The position numbers and the translations under genes were made by a program. Under the pieces are notes generated by a model. That model had not been told where the DNA came from. It made no database searches and saw only the letters and a list, made by a program, of their open reading frames with translations. Positions 36,353 to 48,859 of a DNA stretch of 64,000 bases are shown piece by piece (within the stretch, counting starts at the first letter, position 1; the number at the start of each line of letters is the position of its first letter). Source of the stretch: Sweltsa coloradensis (Eukaryota > Arthropoda > Insecta > Plecoptera > Chloroperlidae); assembly GCA_024449915.1 (NCBI GenBank), contig JAMZAV010000052.1, forward strand, positions 1,240,001 through 1,304,000. The letters run 5' to 3'.

Positions 36353-37346
36353 TCATGGTAGCTCGGCTCCTTAGATACCAAACAGGCTTAAGTTCGGGGT
36401 TTAGTGATAGAGGCGTGAATTTTGGATCATTTACTCAGAAAAACGTGCTGAGTAATTTGCCAGGTGCTCCCAATCGATTTTTTTCCCCGTTCAGGGGTGA
36501 CCATGGTGCAAAGTTAGGGGTAGAAATTATTTTTAAATAGACTAGGGGTGAGCCTTATAGAAGTAAAAGTGTGGTATTTAAACATTTTGTGTAAGTATGT
36601 ATTCAATGTAATTATTTAAATCGAAAAAATGTATTATTTTTAACAGGGGTGTCCAAAATTGCTATTTCGAAAAAATGGTAGTAAGTATAGCTTGCGATGA
36701 CTCAGCTTTCGGGGATGAGTGATAGAAGCGTGAATTTTGGATCATTTACTCAGAAATATGCAATGAGTATTTTGCGAGGTGGTCCGCATCGAAAACTGTT
36801 CCCGTTCAGGGGTGACCATGGCGAAAAGTTAGTGGTAGAAATTATTTTTTAATAGACTAGGGGTGAGCCTAATAGAAGTAAAAGTGTGGTATTTAAACAT
36901 TTTTTTTGAGTATTAATTCAATTTAATTGTTTACAGCTAAAAAAATTATCATTTTTAACAGGGGTGTCCAAAATTGTTACATTTGCCCGAAATTTGAAAA
37001 TACGTTCAAAGTGCTAGTAAGCATAGCTTGTGATGACTCATCTGAAAGGAATTTAAATACTGAACACGAATTTCATACATAATCAAAAGTCAAGGTCACC
37101 AGGGTCAATCAGGGCCACGACCTTTGAAATTTAATTAGTATTGTGTTGTCTAATCGCCATGAACAGACCACATAAAAGTGTTTATGTTGATACTTTTTAC
37201 CTTAATCGTTTGTCCAGGATAATATATGTACATAAAAACAGCAATTCTTTATTCAGGGTTGTACAAAATGACTTTCTGGGTCTTAAATTTTCCAATATAC
37301 TGTAAATTGAGCCACCATAGGTTGTGACCACTCATTTTGAAGCTAA
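36353..37346 (+). repeat. left inverted arm, three tandem units
   Basis: Unit landmarks GTGATAGA.GCGTGAATTTTGG at 36403 and 36719 and CAGGGGTGTCCAAAATTG at 36644 and 36958 give a period of about 315 bp. A more diverged third unit has CAGGGTTGTACAAAATGAC at 37255 and GTGACCACTCATTTTGAAGC near 37324 against GTGATGACTCATCTGAAAGG near 37030. The arm ends at AGCTAA (37346), where identity with the right arm stops. Confidence 0.85.
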
Positions 37347-37627
37347 ATGTATGCTGAATACGATTGTGGTATCAATTGTGTTAGTTAATCTTTTCTTTAT
37401 GGCTTTATATAAGATTTTTTAGTTTAAAAGTACAGAGATACTGCTCTTAAGACACATATTGATTGGCCTCTGAAATTGAAAGCGCGCTGTTCTATGTCCC
37501 CTATCAAAAGCTATTACAAAGATGTGCCACACAAGAACGCGGTCAAAGCAGGGGGTGAGACTCGGTTGCACTCGACTTACATAAGACTAAGAAGAACAAC
37601 AAAAGACTCGCTCAGATTACGCAGTGC

Positions 37628-38777
37628 AAGTTTTCATCCCATACATATACCTAGACATATACTCGCAGTTGAGAAGGACGAGTAGAGTGGACCACATCTG
37701 GGATGTGTATCGGCCCGACAAAACTGAAGGCTTGCACAAGGATGAAGAGAGGACACGGTTTGCGACGCCGTGTCGAAACGTCCAACACTCTACCAAGAAA
37801 CTGGCAAGAGTTCTTGCGAGATGATGACAACAAACGTGAACTGTTTAGATTTCTAGGACAGTATGTTCTCAAGATTGAAGCTTCAGTTGGCACTGTCGTT
37901 ATCACCCAAGACGACGAAGCGTTTTCTAATAGTTGTTCATTGGTAATGGGAGGTATTGCACCGTGCAACCATGAAGAGGCTGATACGAGAATTATGGTGC
38001 ATGTATGCGATGCTTTCAACCTGGGAAGGGAAGAAGTACTAATTCGAACAGTTGATTCAGATGTGGTTGTCCTCTGTGTTGTTGTTGCTTGTGTCTTCAG
38101 TGGGTAAAAATTGTGGGTAGAGTTTGGCGTAGGAAAACATACCCGAATCATAGCTACTCATGACATTGCCGATACTCTTGGAGTGGACAAATGTGTAGCA
38201 CTGCTTTTCTTCCATGCGTTCATTGGTTGCGATACCTTTTCGTCATTTGCTGGCAAAGGTAAAAAGTCGGCATGGAAAGTGTGGAACCTACTTCCAGATA
38301 TAACATCTACGTTCAAAAATATATCAACGACAACAACGCAAGAACTGGATGAATATACAATAAAACAACTAGAGAAGTACGTAATCATCTTGTATGATAG
38401 AACAAGTACCTCCACCACAGTAAATGAGTGCCACAAAGAAACTATTTACGCAAAAGCGAGTGGGTATGGAAGCATTGCCGCCAACGAAGACGCACTGAGG
38501 CTTCATGTTCTGCGAGCTACACTACAGGGATGGCTTGTGTGGGGGCGTCCAGCATCCCATGCAAACTACATGTGATCCCTCAGCCTGGGGCTGGATGAAA
38601 AATTCAGCTGGATCGTGGGAACCTCTGTGGACGACTTTGCCTGACGCCATGAACTTCTGCGACGAAGTCATCTCCTGCAAGTGCAGGAATGACTGCATCT
38701 TAGACTGTTGCAAGTGTCTGAAGAGTGGGCAGCCTTGCTGTGCATTGTGCAAGTGCAAAGGGGAATGCTATTTGTAA
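37628..38777 (+). pseudogene. decayed XPG/FEN-like nuclease gene with CXC-type C-terminus
   Basis: The coding remnant runs through three frames. Frame 1 (37628-37745) has a WDVY segment; frame 2 (37742-38575) has LPRNWQEFL, then EEADTR (37973-37990), DSD (38054-38062), a TAA stop at 38105-38107, LWVEFGVGKH and IGCDT (around 38225); frame 3 (from about 38530) has WGW, PLWTTLP and a Cys-rich end (38676-38768) with CxC spacing. Lesions are therefore a frameshift near 37742, the in-frame stop, and a frameshift near 38520-38545. The acidic motifs in the order EEAD...DSDV...GCDT resemble the XPG-I/PIN-fold nuclease core, and the Cys cluster resembles tesmin/TSO1 CXC zinc-binding repeats. Such proteins are, from memory, multicopy and uncharacterised in many marine invertebrates. 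An N-terminal part is probably missing. It is located exactly between the inverted arms, so it is either the element's own gene or captured cargo. Confidence 0.75.
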
Positions 38778-38929
38778 GCTAAGGTAAGCTACTGACTAAG
38801 AGTATTATCTACTGAAACTGTATGATTGTGTTTATTGTAACACCTTCCTTGCCCAACGCCGTACTTTAAGGTACTATTACTATTTATTTCTACACGTAAG
38901 TGAAAAGCATAACCGTGACCAACTTAAGA

Positions 38930-39909
38930 TTAGCTTCAAAATGAGTGGTCACAACCTATGGTGGCTCAATTTACAGTATATTGGAAAACTCAAGACCCAG
39001 AAAGTCGTTTTGTACAACCCTGAATATAGAATTGCTGTTTTTATGTACATATATTATCCTGAACAAACGATTAAGGTAAAAAGTATCAACATAAACACTT
39101 TTATGTGGTCTGTTCATGGCGATTAGACAACACAATACTAATTAAATTTCAAAGGTCGTGGCCTTGATTGACCCTGGTGACCTTGACTTTTGATTATGTA
39201 TGAAATTCGTGTTAAGTATTTAAATTCCTTTCAGATGAGTCATCATAAGCTATGCTTACTAGCATTTTGAACGTATTTTCAAATTTCGGGGAAATGTAAC
39301 AATTTTGGACACCCCTGTTAAAAATGATAAATTTTTTAGCTGTAAACAACTAAATTGAATTAATACTCAAACAAAATGTTTAAATACCACACTTTTACTT
39401 CTATTAGGCTCACCCCTAGTCTATTAAAAAATAATTTCTACCGCTAACTTTTCGCCATGGTCACCCCTGAACGGGAACAGTTTTCGATGCGGACCACCTC
39501 GCAAAACACTCATTGCATATTTCTGAGTAAATGATCCAAAATTCACGCTTCTATCACTCATCCCCGAAAGCTGAGTCATCGCAAGCTATACTTACTACCA
39601 TTTTTCGAAATAGCAATTTTGGACACCCATGTTAAAAATAATACATTTTTTCGATTTAAATAATTACATTGAATACATACTTACACATAATGTTTAAATA
39701 CCACACTTTTACTTCTATAAGGCTCACCCCTAGTCTATTTAAAAATAGTTTCTACCCCTAACTTTGCACCATGGTCACCCCTAAACGGGGAAAATAATCG
39801 ATTAGGACCACCTGGAAAATTACTCAGCACGTTTTTCTGAGTAAATGATCCAAAATTCACGCCTCTATCACTAAACCCCGAATGGTTTGTCTAAGCAACC
39901 AGGCTATGG
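38930..39909 (-). repeat. right inverted arm, three tandem units
   Basis: Reverse complement of the left arm, with the same three-unit structure. Scattered substitutions relative to the left arm (for example GTTAAGTATTT against TACTGAACACG-side differences, and CCGCTAACTTTTCG against CCACTAACTTTTCG) show that the arms are similar but not identical. A 61-codon frame (38941-39126) inside it is a by-product. Confidence 0.85.
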
Positions 39910-42900
39910 GGCTTAAAGATCGTCACCATGTTATTCTTTATGGGAGATTTTTGCTGATGACAAAAAAAATCGGGTCATGGTAGACCAAATAATTTTTCTG
40001 TTAATTTCTAAATTCATAACGATAATTAGCATGAATGAAATATATTTTTTGAGTTTATAGGGTGAATACCCCTTTAAATGCAGTTAATTGTTAACTGAGT
40101 AAAAGTAACTAGGCCTACTCACTATCAATTTTGTTAATGGTTTGAACAAACAATTACCTTTGAAGCTAGACAAAACATTACGATTTCCATGTTTTTACAA
40201 TTTATATTTGAACAGTATTCATCTCAATTTTTTCTTCACAAGATATCAAAATAATCGTAATATAGCTTTTAATAAATCGATGCACGGAAATAATGCGAGG
40301 TATAAATTACGAGAATAAAATCCTTGAGACGAAATTCCCGAGAGAGAATCGAGTCGAGAAGACGCAATTTATTCAGTATTAAGGTCTTACACTCTATATA
40401 ACTCTATTCTCCTATATTGAATAGGGCAGCACATTGGCGAATTTAAGAGGGTGCAAGGCATATTGGAAGAATCGGGGCGGCTTTCTTCGGCGATTTCAAA
40501 GTGGGGCCAACGGGTAACCGAATGGGATGAGGCGAGGGAGCCAAAGTAAATGGGTCCATGAACAAAGCCATTATGATTGCGTCTCCGACGTCGATGGAAG
40601 ATGTTTGATTTGGGGAGGGGGATTGTATTACCGAAGATTGAATTATGGCATCAACGCGCTGTATATAGCCTAGCTAGGATCGTCGTAGGAACGTCCCCCG
40701 TCGTCGTTTCCAATAATTGCTACAATCTGCAGAAGGCAATTTTTTTCTGTGTTACACACGCGCGTCTTCCGTCTTTCTGCCGCTTCTAATCAACACATTA
40801 TCGACGACTGTAGTAGCCTATAGGGCAAAAATTTGCCTTTACTCGATTGCTTTAATTTCGCTTTAAAAATAGAAGAATCAAGTAGTTTTTAATGTACTAA
40901 AAACGAATAAAAAAATATGAGGCTGGGCCTTGGAAATTCTTTAAATACAAACCAAATGGCGATTACCCAACGGAATGTTATAAATGTTGTGCATTACGTC
41001 AACTTGTGTTTTAATACCGTAAAAGAAAAAAGACTGCCGGCCTAGCGCCATCAATATTGTATGAATATAATATAATTGTGTCTTGTGGTTTATTGAACTG
41101 GTTTAATTTGCGGTACCCAACTGCGCAATGACTGCAAGCAACTAAAGAAGGCTATGGCAATAAATATTAACCGATCAATTATTATCAACCCTATCACCGT
41201 ATTTCAGTTTTTCTCCTTCCGAGAAAGCTCTTCACACGCAAGTCGGAAAGCCAAATTGATGCAGGTCTATAACACCTAGACAGGTCTTCTCTTTCCAAAC
41301 CCATGTATTAACGTCCAACTTTGCACATTTCTTAGCGCTTATCTGCTGCAGTAACATCTACCACGTGGACTATACTCGTATTCATTTTCTTCACACGCTT
41401 AACAGCAGCAAAAGAAAAGAAGACGCATAGTTCCAAATTATCCTTTTCCTTCCAGACATCAATTCAAACAGCCCCATGGAGGTAAAAAGCCATGGTTCAC
41501 TCCCAAAACAGGACTCGGCAACACAATCGCTAGGGTTAAATGATTCTATTAGCTGTTGATGGAGATTCTAAAATTAAGGACGTTAAGGTTGATATTTTAA
41601 GCGGATACGTTTTTTCCTAAAACTCGTTTGTGTGTTCAGGTCTTGTATTAAACATCTCCACGGCGAAGGTGGAGGCCTGCCCTCCCAACCATACATCAGT
41701 TGGCAACTCCGTGGCACTGCGATTACAGTAAATAAATAAATCACGCCCGAAAGTAAATTTACGGAAACGCCTTGTGTATTTTCTCATCCAAGCTCAATAA
41801 ATTACTTTATTATCTTCGTTAAATTAACTTTTTCCGGTCGGATGGTCGGTAAACGTTTAGGATTCTAAAGATTCCTTCTCGGATGAGTTAACTGATGTTT
41901 TTCGTACGATGAACGAACGCACGCACGCTCAGTGAAGGAAGCAGCTGACGCCATGTTGAAGAAGTCGAAACAGTCACATTTCGTCGTGGAGACGGCGAAG
42001 TTTGTCACACGCAACAGCTGATCACAGACTGAAATATACCGATAGAAGGACACACAGAGAAGAAGATATATCGTTTTGGCGAACCTCAACAATACGGCAA
42101 AAAAAAAATACATCTTAGGACGATATATGAACGCGAATAGGACATGCCGTTTATCAAAATTACATTGCTCACATTAAAAAAAATATTAGTAATCACGGGA
42201 TAGAAATTTCATTTCAAAATTCAATACAATTGACAGTAAAAGTATTATACTACCTCATATAAATTAACCAATTAAGCCTGAAGTATTTTTAGTAATAATA
42301 ATGGAAACATTATTATGTCATAATATTATGAACTATCAAACACTGTTTAATCAATAACAAATTATCTGTGAACAAATGGTTGATTCTAGTTCGTATTTAT
42401 ACAACAAAAGTTAATGTAATTAACATCAGTTACAGTTTGATTGTGTGTGATTCATGTCAAGAAATATTATTAGCTTCAGGTAAAACATGTAATTATGAAA
42501 ATATACCTTGTTAATATTGAAAACACGACCAGTGAAACTAGATTGAATACAAAAAAACTGATTTGTTGGGTGAGCAATGAACATAATACTTAATTCTCTA
42601 TTATGTATCGAGGGTTAGATAAATCACGCACAGATGGAGATATTGGTAATAGCGGCATACGAGGAAAGTTTACACCCATGACAAGGATATCGCTCAGAAC
42701 GGAATTCACACGTGGATAATTCACATAAACCTTCAAAACAAATGTATTTTTAAGTGGCAACATTTCACTATATCTATCATAGCATATATTTTCGTCTGCC
42801 TTCTGGCCCGCATCGTCAGGAAACGCCGAGCACATGTTCGACTCTAAGAGCCTACTTTAGTGTACATTTCAGCCCCGCGATCACATCCATTCATCTTGTA

Positions 42901-44641
42901 CTCTCGCGACCTCTCCTGTGTATTACCAGTGCCAAGCGGAAGCGACAGGAGTGTCTACTGATGTAGCTTGGACGTCTTCCCAGATCGTTTCCACGGTAGG
43001 GATACACACAGGCGTCGGACCGGCAAGTTTCTCTTGCAAGAAGATTGCTTGTACACTATTGGTTCACTACATTCCCATTATAATCATTCAAAGGCCGATA
43101 TTACGATCCAAGTACAGTTATACCCGGCTATCCAATATGTATTTTATAAATCAATTGGCGCCTACCATATTGTCACTTTGAAAAATATACCTTTAATTAC
43201 AAATTTTCCATTTAATTTAAGGTTTGCATGCATTTGATCTCTAGCACATGACACACAGCAGTCCGATGAAAATTAGATACTCACATAGGTAGGCATACAA
43301 ATTTACCCCACACTATTTGTTCCAGTAAAATCTCCATCTCAAATTATGTTCATTGAAACTGCACACGGTAGATTTTCCTTGTGGTACGCTTCAAAAAAAT
43401 AATATCACAAGCGCTACATACATCATTATCACTACCATACCGGTGGTATACTGATGTTTTCATTGAGAATAGTACAAAAACTAAGTCAGAATTTTGAGAC
43501 ACATTTTTACTAATCTATCCCGGCAGTCGGCACCATTAAGAAAGTTCACGTGAAGGAACCACACATTTAAGATTGTGGCAAAAGTCAGCATGCTATTAAA
43601 ACTTGCTTACGAAACTTACATAAAGAATTTAGCTAGAAAACGTGTATCATGTAAATAGTTTTCGCGCATGTAAAGCAGGACGCTCCCACTGTGTATATTA
43701 TGCTTGGCCTTAGAGCCGAACTTCTCCGAATCCCCCACCGCCCCGACGCCCGACGTCGTACATCTCGAAGTGACGATCCATCACATGGCCGAGATAAATC
43801 AAGCCTGCCGCGTAAATACCTCACCTTGCAGTGTTGTTGCCAATATACGCGGCTCGTTGCAGATCTCGGCTCTAATTAGGGTTAATTGAACCGACAGACA
43901 TTGAGTCGGATGATTGTAACTAGCTTCACTGACCTTGGAATAAGGTTAAAGATCGGTCGGACGGACGGACGTTAATAGTCATTTGTTTTAATTGCTTCTC
44001 AATTAGACGGCGCTTTTATCACAAGTAAATAACCCGAGTTGGAGAATTGCACCGGTAGTTTTAGTGTCTAAGCGCTCTACAAAGCTGGTAAAGTAGTTCA
44101 GTGTCGAGTCTGTGTAGAAACTGCTGTAATTACTTTTCGCTGGAAATCCAATACAATTACGTCAGACTACTAAAACCAGTGCTACGTCTCAAACACAAAG
44201 GCTTATATAAAACTATAGATTTTAAACCTAACTATTCTGCTTGAAAGTAAATAAAAATAATAAAAATAAAAAATTACGTTTATTTAGTTATAAGCAACTA
44301 AAAATAGGAATAATACAGTAAAAATATGCTGCAAGTGTTGAATAGAGTGAAATAAACAAGACTAAATTGCAATGGATAGTGGAAAGAGGGAGAGAAATGG
44401 AACTTTGAGAAGTGGAATTTACTATTACATTCATTTTAGAGTAATAGGCCTTATATGGATAGCTGCACCATGAAAAGCAACACATTATAGTTTTTAGTAC
44501 AGTATGCTGTTTTTCAATGGGTCCGTTTTAATGCCATGTTGGGGGAAGGGGGGGGGGGGAGCGAGGATGGTATTATGTATGAATGTTATTACTACAAAGT
44601 ACATATACATAATATAATATAATATAACACAATAATGGTTG
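39910..44641. other. noncoding
   Basis: A hairpin CAGTTAA-TTG-TTAACTG occurs near 40082-40098, and GGGTGAATACCCC lies just upstream; these may belong to the foldback element's outer flank. Otherwise nothing recognised. Frames of up to about 90 codons (40577, 41865 -, 42754-43237, 43633 -) lack domains. A GC-richer patch at 43690-43990 contains TAATTAGGGTTAATTG and could be regulatory. A poly-G run lies near 44547-44560. Confidence 0.5.
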
Positions 44642-45096
44642 AAGGATTTTTTTATTAATTGTTTGGTGCGGGACGTAACGTCCATGTCAGCCATTATTTA
44701 TGCATATTTTGGGACATAAGTGGAAACACTGAGCTAGGTGCTACAGTTAATCTAGAGCGACTTTTTTATTTTTTGACACATCATTGGCTTCCACCTCCTT
44801 ACAAGGAAAAACAATTTTCTGAAATATCGTTCGATGTAGTATTTTCTATTTTACGATGCAAATAGGAGTTTTGCACATGTGGACGAAAAAAATAGTACAT
44901 TCATTTCAGAAAATCATTTTTCCTCATAAGGTGATGGAAGCCAACGACGTGTAGAAACAATATAAAAAAATCGTCGCTCAAAATTAACTGTAGCACCTAG
45001 CTCAGTGTTTACACTTTTGTCTCAAAATATGCATATTATAATGGCTGACAGAGACGTTACTTCTCGCACAAAAAAAACAAAAGAATATTTTTTCCT
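44642..45096. mobile_element. palindromic MITE
   Basis: About 455 bp with long imperfect inverted arms: left 44642-44826 and right 44903-45096, around a loop of about 75 bp. Matching blocks include GTAACGTC, ATGCATATTTTG, AACACTGAGCTAGGTGCTAC, GAGCGAC and GTTGGCTTCCA-type stretches. There is no coding capacity. A miniature inverted-repeat transposon or small foldback element is the simplest reading; flanking duplications are not clear. Confidence 0.8.
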
Positions 45097-48000
45097 TTTT
45101 TATTTAAGACTCTCTTTCATTGAGTTATAAGGTTTTAGTAATCTTCCTTAGACTTAAAATATCGGTTAGAAGGCGATACAGCCTTAAATTCATTTATTTA
45201 CTGCTTGAAAATCAAATCAAGTCAAACACAACATACAGTTATTATTTTTCTCTAGTTCGAACTTCGAGGATAGAAAGCGGTGCATGTGTGTGTTGCCTAG
45301 CACGTTAGAGAGTAACGAACGACTTCACTTCACATGGTGGGGTCTCCAACCTTCTACATGCAAGGGGCTACAGTTTTTCTCGGTTCCTCGGTAGGCCGCT
45401 GTACCAGTGTTAGTAAAAACGTTAATTGTAGACAAGACATGAATATACGTGTTTACTTTTTGTACTAGTATTAATGCTAGCAATGTGTTAAGTCAAAACA
45501 CTCACCACTTTTCAGTCAACGTGGAACAAAGTTTAGATGCTCAATCGAATGCCAGTTTTATGATCAATGATTTAACAACGGTTAAACTCGGGTATACAAT
45601 TTACGATCAAACTGGTATCGAAAACTTTCAAGAGTTTTATAATGGAAGCAATAATGTTTAGTAAGGCTATCAGTAAGAAGTGTTTTTTTTTATAGTTGAA
45701 GGAGAAGTTTTAACTTCAAACCAGTCTTGAAAGATTCTCATTATCTCAGTTTATTTTGTTTGCCGACAAACTGAATGTTGCCCAATGTTGGCCCTTTGAT
45801 AATGTCTTAAAGTTAACATTACGTTCGTTCCAAAACGGAACATATAATCCCGATGGGTGTACTCACATCACACAACAAAACACGATCAAAAATAAACAAT
45901 GCAGCTATGTGGGAGTGTGAGACCTGGGTTAGATTCCCGATCATTTTTTTTTTTTTAATTTTAATTTTGGGCTGCATAAAATGTTATTAATTCCACCTAA
46001 GCGAGTGTTTCTTGACGAATCAAATCAAGCAGAAAAAACTGGCGCATTGGCGTGTATTGCCTTCAAGGTAGACGAAGATTTTTAAGTCGTTTTACGTGAA
46101 ATTACTGTTTTATGGCATATTTTAAGTATTCAAAAAGGGTTAGGCGATTGACGGCTAGACACGCCTCTTTACACTTACCTGGACACGAATAGACACACAA
46201 CACACACACTTACGAACCACGCCATCTCTAAGCTTCCACGTACTGGGAAAGAGTCGGTTCTTACCTGCAAAGAAGAGGATTCAGAATTAGAAATTGAAAC
46301 GGACGTTATGCATTCGACAGACATTACATTATTACTATAAATAGAACTATGAACATAAATCCATAGGATATTCCTGGATGCATAGAACTGTATCAACTGT
46401 AATAAAATATAAATATGAATGATTAAATCCCAAAATGGCTTAGCAGTATTTGTTTGTGTCTATTTGCGTTCGTTGGCATTTATTTTAAACGCCCTAATTT
46501 ATTAAACATTTTAAACCGGGGATTTATTTCATCAATAATTCAATGACTGATGTTGGGATGATACTACAATATGTGACATGCTATTAAAAGGGTTGAAATA
46601 CTTTTTTCGTGAATCACAAATAAAGGCAATAATTTCAGGACTTAACTGAATTATAATCCCGGGTGATAATAATTATGTATAATAAAATGAACGAGTTCAC
46701 CTTATGGGAAAGGCAAATCCACTAATGAATTATTTTATAGCCCGCGTGGAATATGCGTGCGTACAGTAAGGGTCGTATTGGTATAGACCTACAACAAAAT
46801 TCACATTCGTTTAGTTGCAAACAGCGCAGAACGGAGAGTAAAAGTGCGTCTTGTAGCATTGGATTCGAAAGTACTGTATGATAGGCTAGCACATGGGCTT
46901 ATTATAATCTCCTAGCTTGAATTAGGCGCGTTTTAAATGAACATGCCTCCAATTCTGCAACATATCATTGTAGTAAATGCACCAGCCAACAGTTTAATGT
47001 TACCATTAAGGATATTAATGGCCGACGACGGAGTATTGCAGGGAAAGCTACGAGGCAGGGAACCAACGTTATACGTTCACGGTGGCAAGGAAACTTCTGG
47101 ACTGAGGCGACTGGATGTTAGTAAGCGGAAACAAATATTGTAACCTACACTCTAGTCCGTGTTCTAGTCTAATCACCATCAGTCGAAATTAATTAACACA
47201 GACTTACAAACTTTCAACGCAACGCCACACATTACAACGCAACGCAAGGCAAATTTACGTAGTCGTACATGTGCGGTGTTGTCAACAAATAGTATCCTAA
47301 TGCAACATCATGACATTTAGGTTGTCACCGATAATTAATAAATGAATATAATCAAGTTGTTAGTATATTCAGGGCCTTAAACCAAATTTTAAACTATACA
47401 TTTCAAAAACCATTAAAGTATTCCAACATATAAAATGTTCATGATATTTTGGAGCTGTACGATTGGTTTCTAACAAAGTGCATTGATAAAACTGTATAAG
47501 AACGTTACGCGATACTGCTGTTGATATGCTTATTTGTAACTATATATTGGAACTTTAAACGAATTAGTGAACTTACTAAGCACCGTCTAAATGTAAGAAA
47601 TTCAAAAGTTTGTATTTAAGCTACGCATATTTGAGAAAATGTCTCAGTTGTACATAGGAAATAGGATAACTAACACGTTATTTCTCACGTGGTGAATGAT
47701 AACGTCTTTGAGCAGAGGCAGCTGTCCCTTCTCTTGAACTCGCCTCGTCTCCACACACTCACATCCAGATGCCTCCATCCGAGGGACGAGTGGGTAAAAC
47801 GTATTCTCTTTAATATATTGATAGTAACCGATCACCCCCCGGGGTCTCATAGCGCGGAATCACCTCCCATTTAGTGAAAACAATTCGTTAACGAGGAACT
47901 AGTTCTAGCTGACAAGGGGGGTGCAACGCGCAAGGGATGATACAACTATACCTCAACCAGTGCGACAACACACTGCACCCTTCGTTGCGTCACCTAGTTA

Positions 48001-48419
48001 GCGCGACTGGGTGAATATTTGATTGAAAACGTGTTGTCCAAATAATAGGATAACACCCGTTTTCAAACATAACATTTCCATGTGTGAGTAAACTCCATGT
48101 TGTGTTAGGGATTTGTGTAAACATTTAGTGTGTACATTAAGAGTATTAAAAGAATAATAACCCCAATTTGCTTTGTGTGAGTAAAACGGGGAATGCAGTT
48201 GGTGGCGTTTAGGCGTAGTAGTATGCAAATAAACGGCGAGAGTAATTACTGTTGTGTTGGTGGACTGTGGAATGCCGGGCGATTTCGTTCGTTTTAGTCG
48301 AATTAAAAGGCTTTATGTGAAAAAGTATATCAACCCTAAAAGGGGGACTGAATGAAATTGCAATGTTCGCAGTCTGTAAGAAGTGTGTGTATACAATAGC
48401 TAGAGATGTGCAAAAATGG
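45097..48419. other. noncoding
   Basis: Contains one weak SINE remnant (45900-45955). No gene recognised; frames at 46175 (-), 46937 (+), 47644 (-), 47689 (+) and 47998 (-) are 61-76 codons and unremarkable. A GC-richer segment with CACCCCCCGGGGT lies near 47835. Confidence 0.5.
45900..45955 (+). mobile_element. SINE remnant with box B, third family
   Basis: GTGGGAGTGTGAGACCTGGG leads into a box B-like GGGTTAGATTCCC (45926-45938) and a T-rich stretch. It matches the - strand of 52226-52177 over about 40 bases (GTGGGAAGTGAGAGACCTGG), suggesting a shared tRNA-derived SINE. A convincing box A is missing in this copy. Confidence 0.45.
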
Positions 48420-48665
48420 TTTTTTAAAGTTTGAAAATTCGCGCCTTAAAAATAAAAATTCGCGATTTGTCGCGATTTACCAAAAAACACAATTTTCTCA
48501 TGCACAACTTAAAAAAAAGGTTTCAGGATAATTTGATTGATTTTAATTATTTAAAAGAAAAACAAGCTCATGAGAGTGAAGTTCAGAATCAGTTATAATT
48601 TTAAGCTCAATTTCAGCCTTCAGTTTTCAAAGTTTCCGACAGTTTTTACCAGAATTAATTTCGTC

Positions 48666-48683
48666 TACCCGGCACCTCCACCA
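48666..48683 (-). repeat. dispersed 18-nt motif, copy 5
   Basis: TACCCGGCACCTCCACCA on the + strand, with one change (T for G) at the first base, followed by AATTTACG. Confidence 0.85.
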
Positions 48684-48788
48684 AATTTACGAAATTATTA
48701 ATTTTTTATGTAATGTCTTTTGATATGGATATGAAGTATTTTGAGCTTACTCTCGTTCAAACGATTATTAAGATCTCACAATCGGTAT

Positions 48789-48806
48789 GACCCGGCGCCT
48801 CCACCA
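48789..48806 (-). repeat. dispersed 18-nt motif, copy 6
   Basis: GACCCGGCGCCTCCACCA on the + strand, with one change (G for A) inside, followed by TATG. Confidence 0.85.
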
Positions 48807-48841
48807 TATGTACCAGCCAGTATTAATTTAATTTCGACCTC

Positions 48842-48859
48842 GACCCGGCACCTCCACCA
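48842..48859 (-). repeat. dispersed 18-nt motif, copy 7
   Basis: Exact GACCCGGCACCTCCACCA preceded by CCTC and followed by AAACTTTG, the same 3' flank as copy 2 at 20655. With the upstream bases it reads TCGACCCGG, as in copy 1. Confidence 0.9.

Larger units (their letters stand above)
36353..39909. mobile_element. foldback-type element with long inverted repeats
   Basis: About 3.55 kb with a left arm of about 1 kb (36353-37346), a right arm of about 0.98 kb (38930-39909) matching it in inverted orientation almost end to end, and a 1.6-kb centre containing a broken gene. Matched stretches include TCGGGGTTTAGTGATAGAGG (left) and its complement near 39880. Each arm consists of three diverged tandem units of about 310 bp, an organisation known from foldback elements such as Drosophila FB and sea urchin TU. 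The outer 40 bp of the arms are more diverged; no target duplication could be fixed by eye. I do not recognise a named family. Confidence 0.85.

Noticed and set aside
38400..38420. ACCTCCACCACAG inside the nuclease-like pseudogene as a motif copy
   Set aside because: It lacks the CCCGG part and is explained by the coding sequence.
35870..40160. A larger transposon including both outer flanks of the foldback element
   Set aside because: The flanks are similar in composition, but I could not find matching direct or inverted ends by eye.
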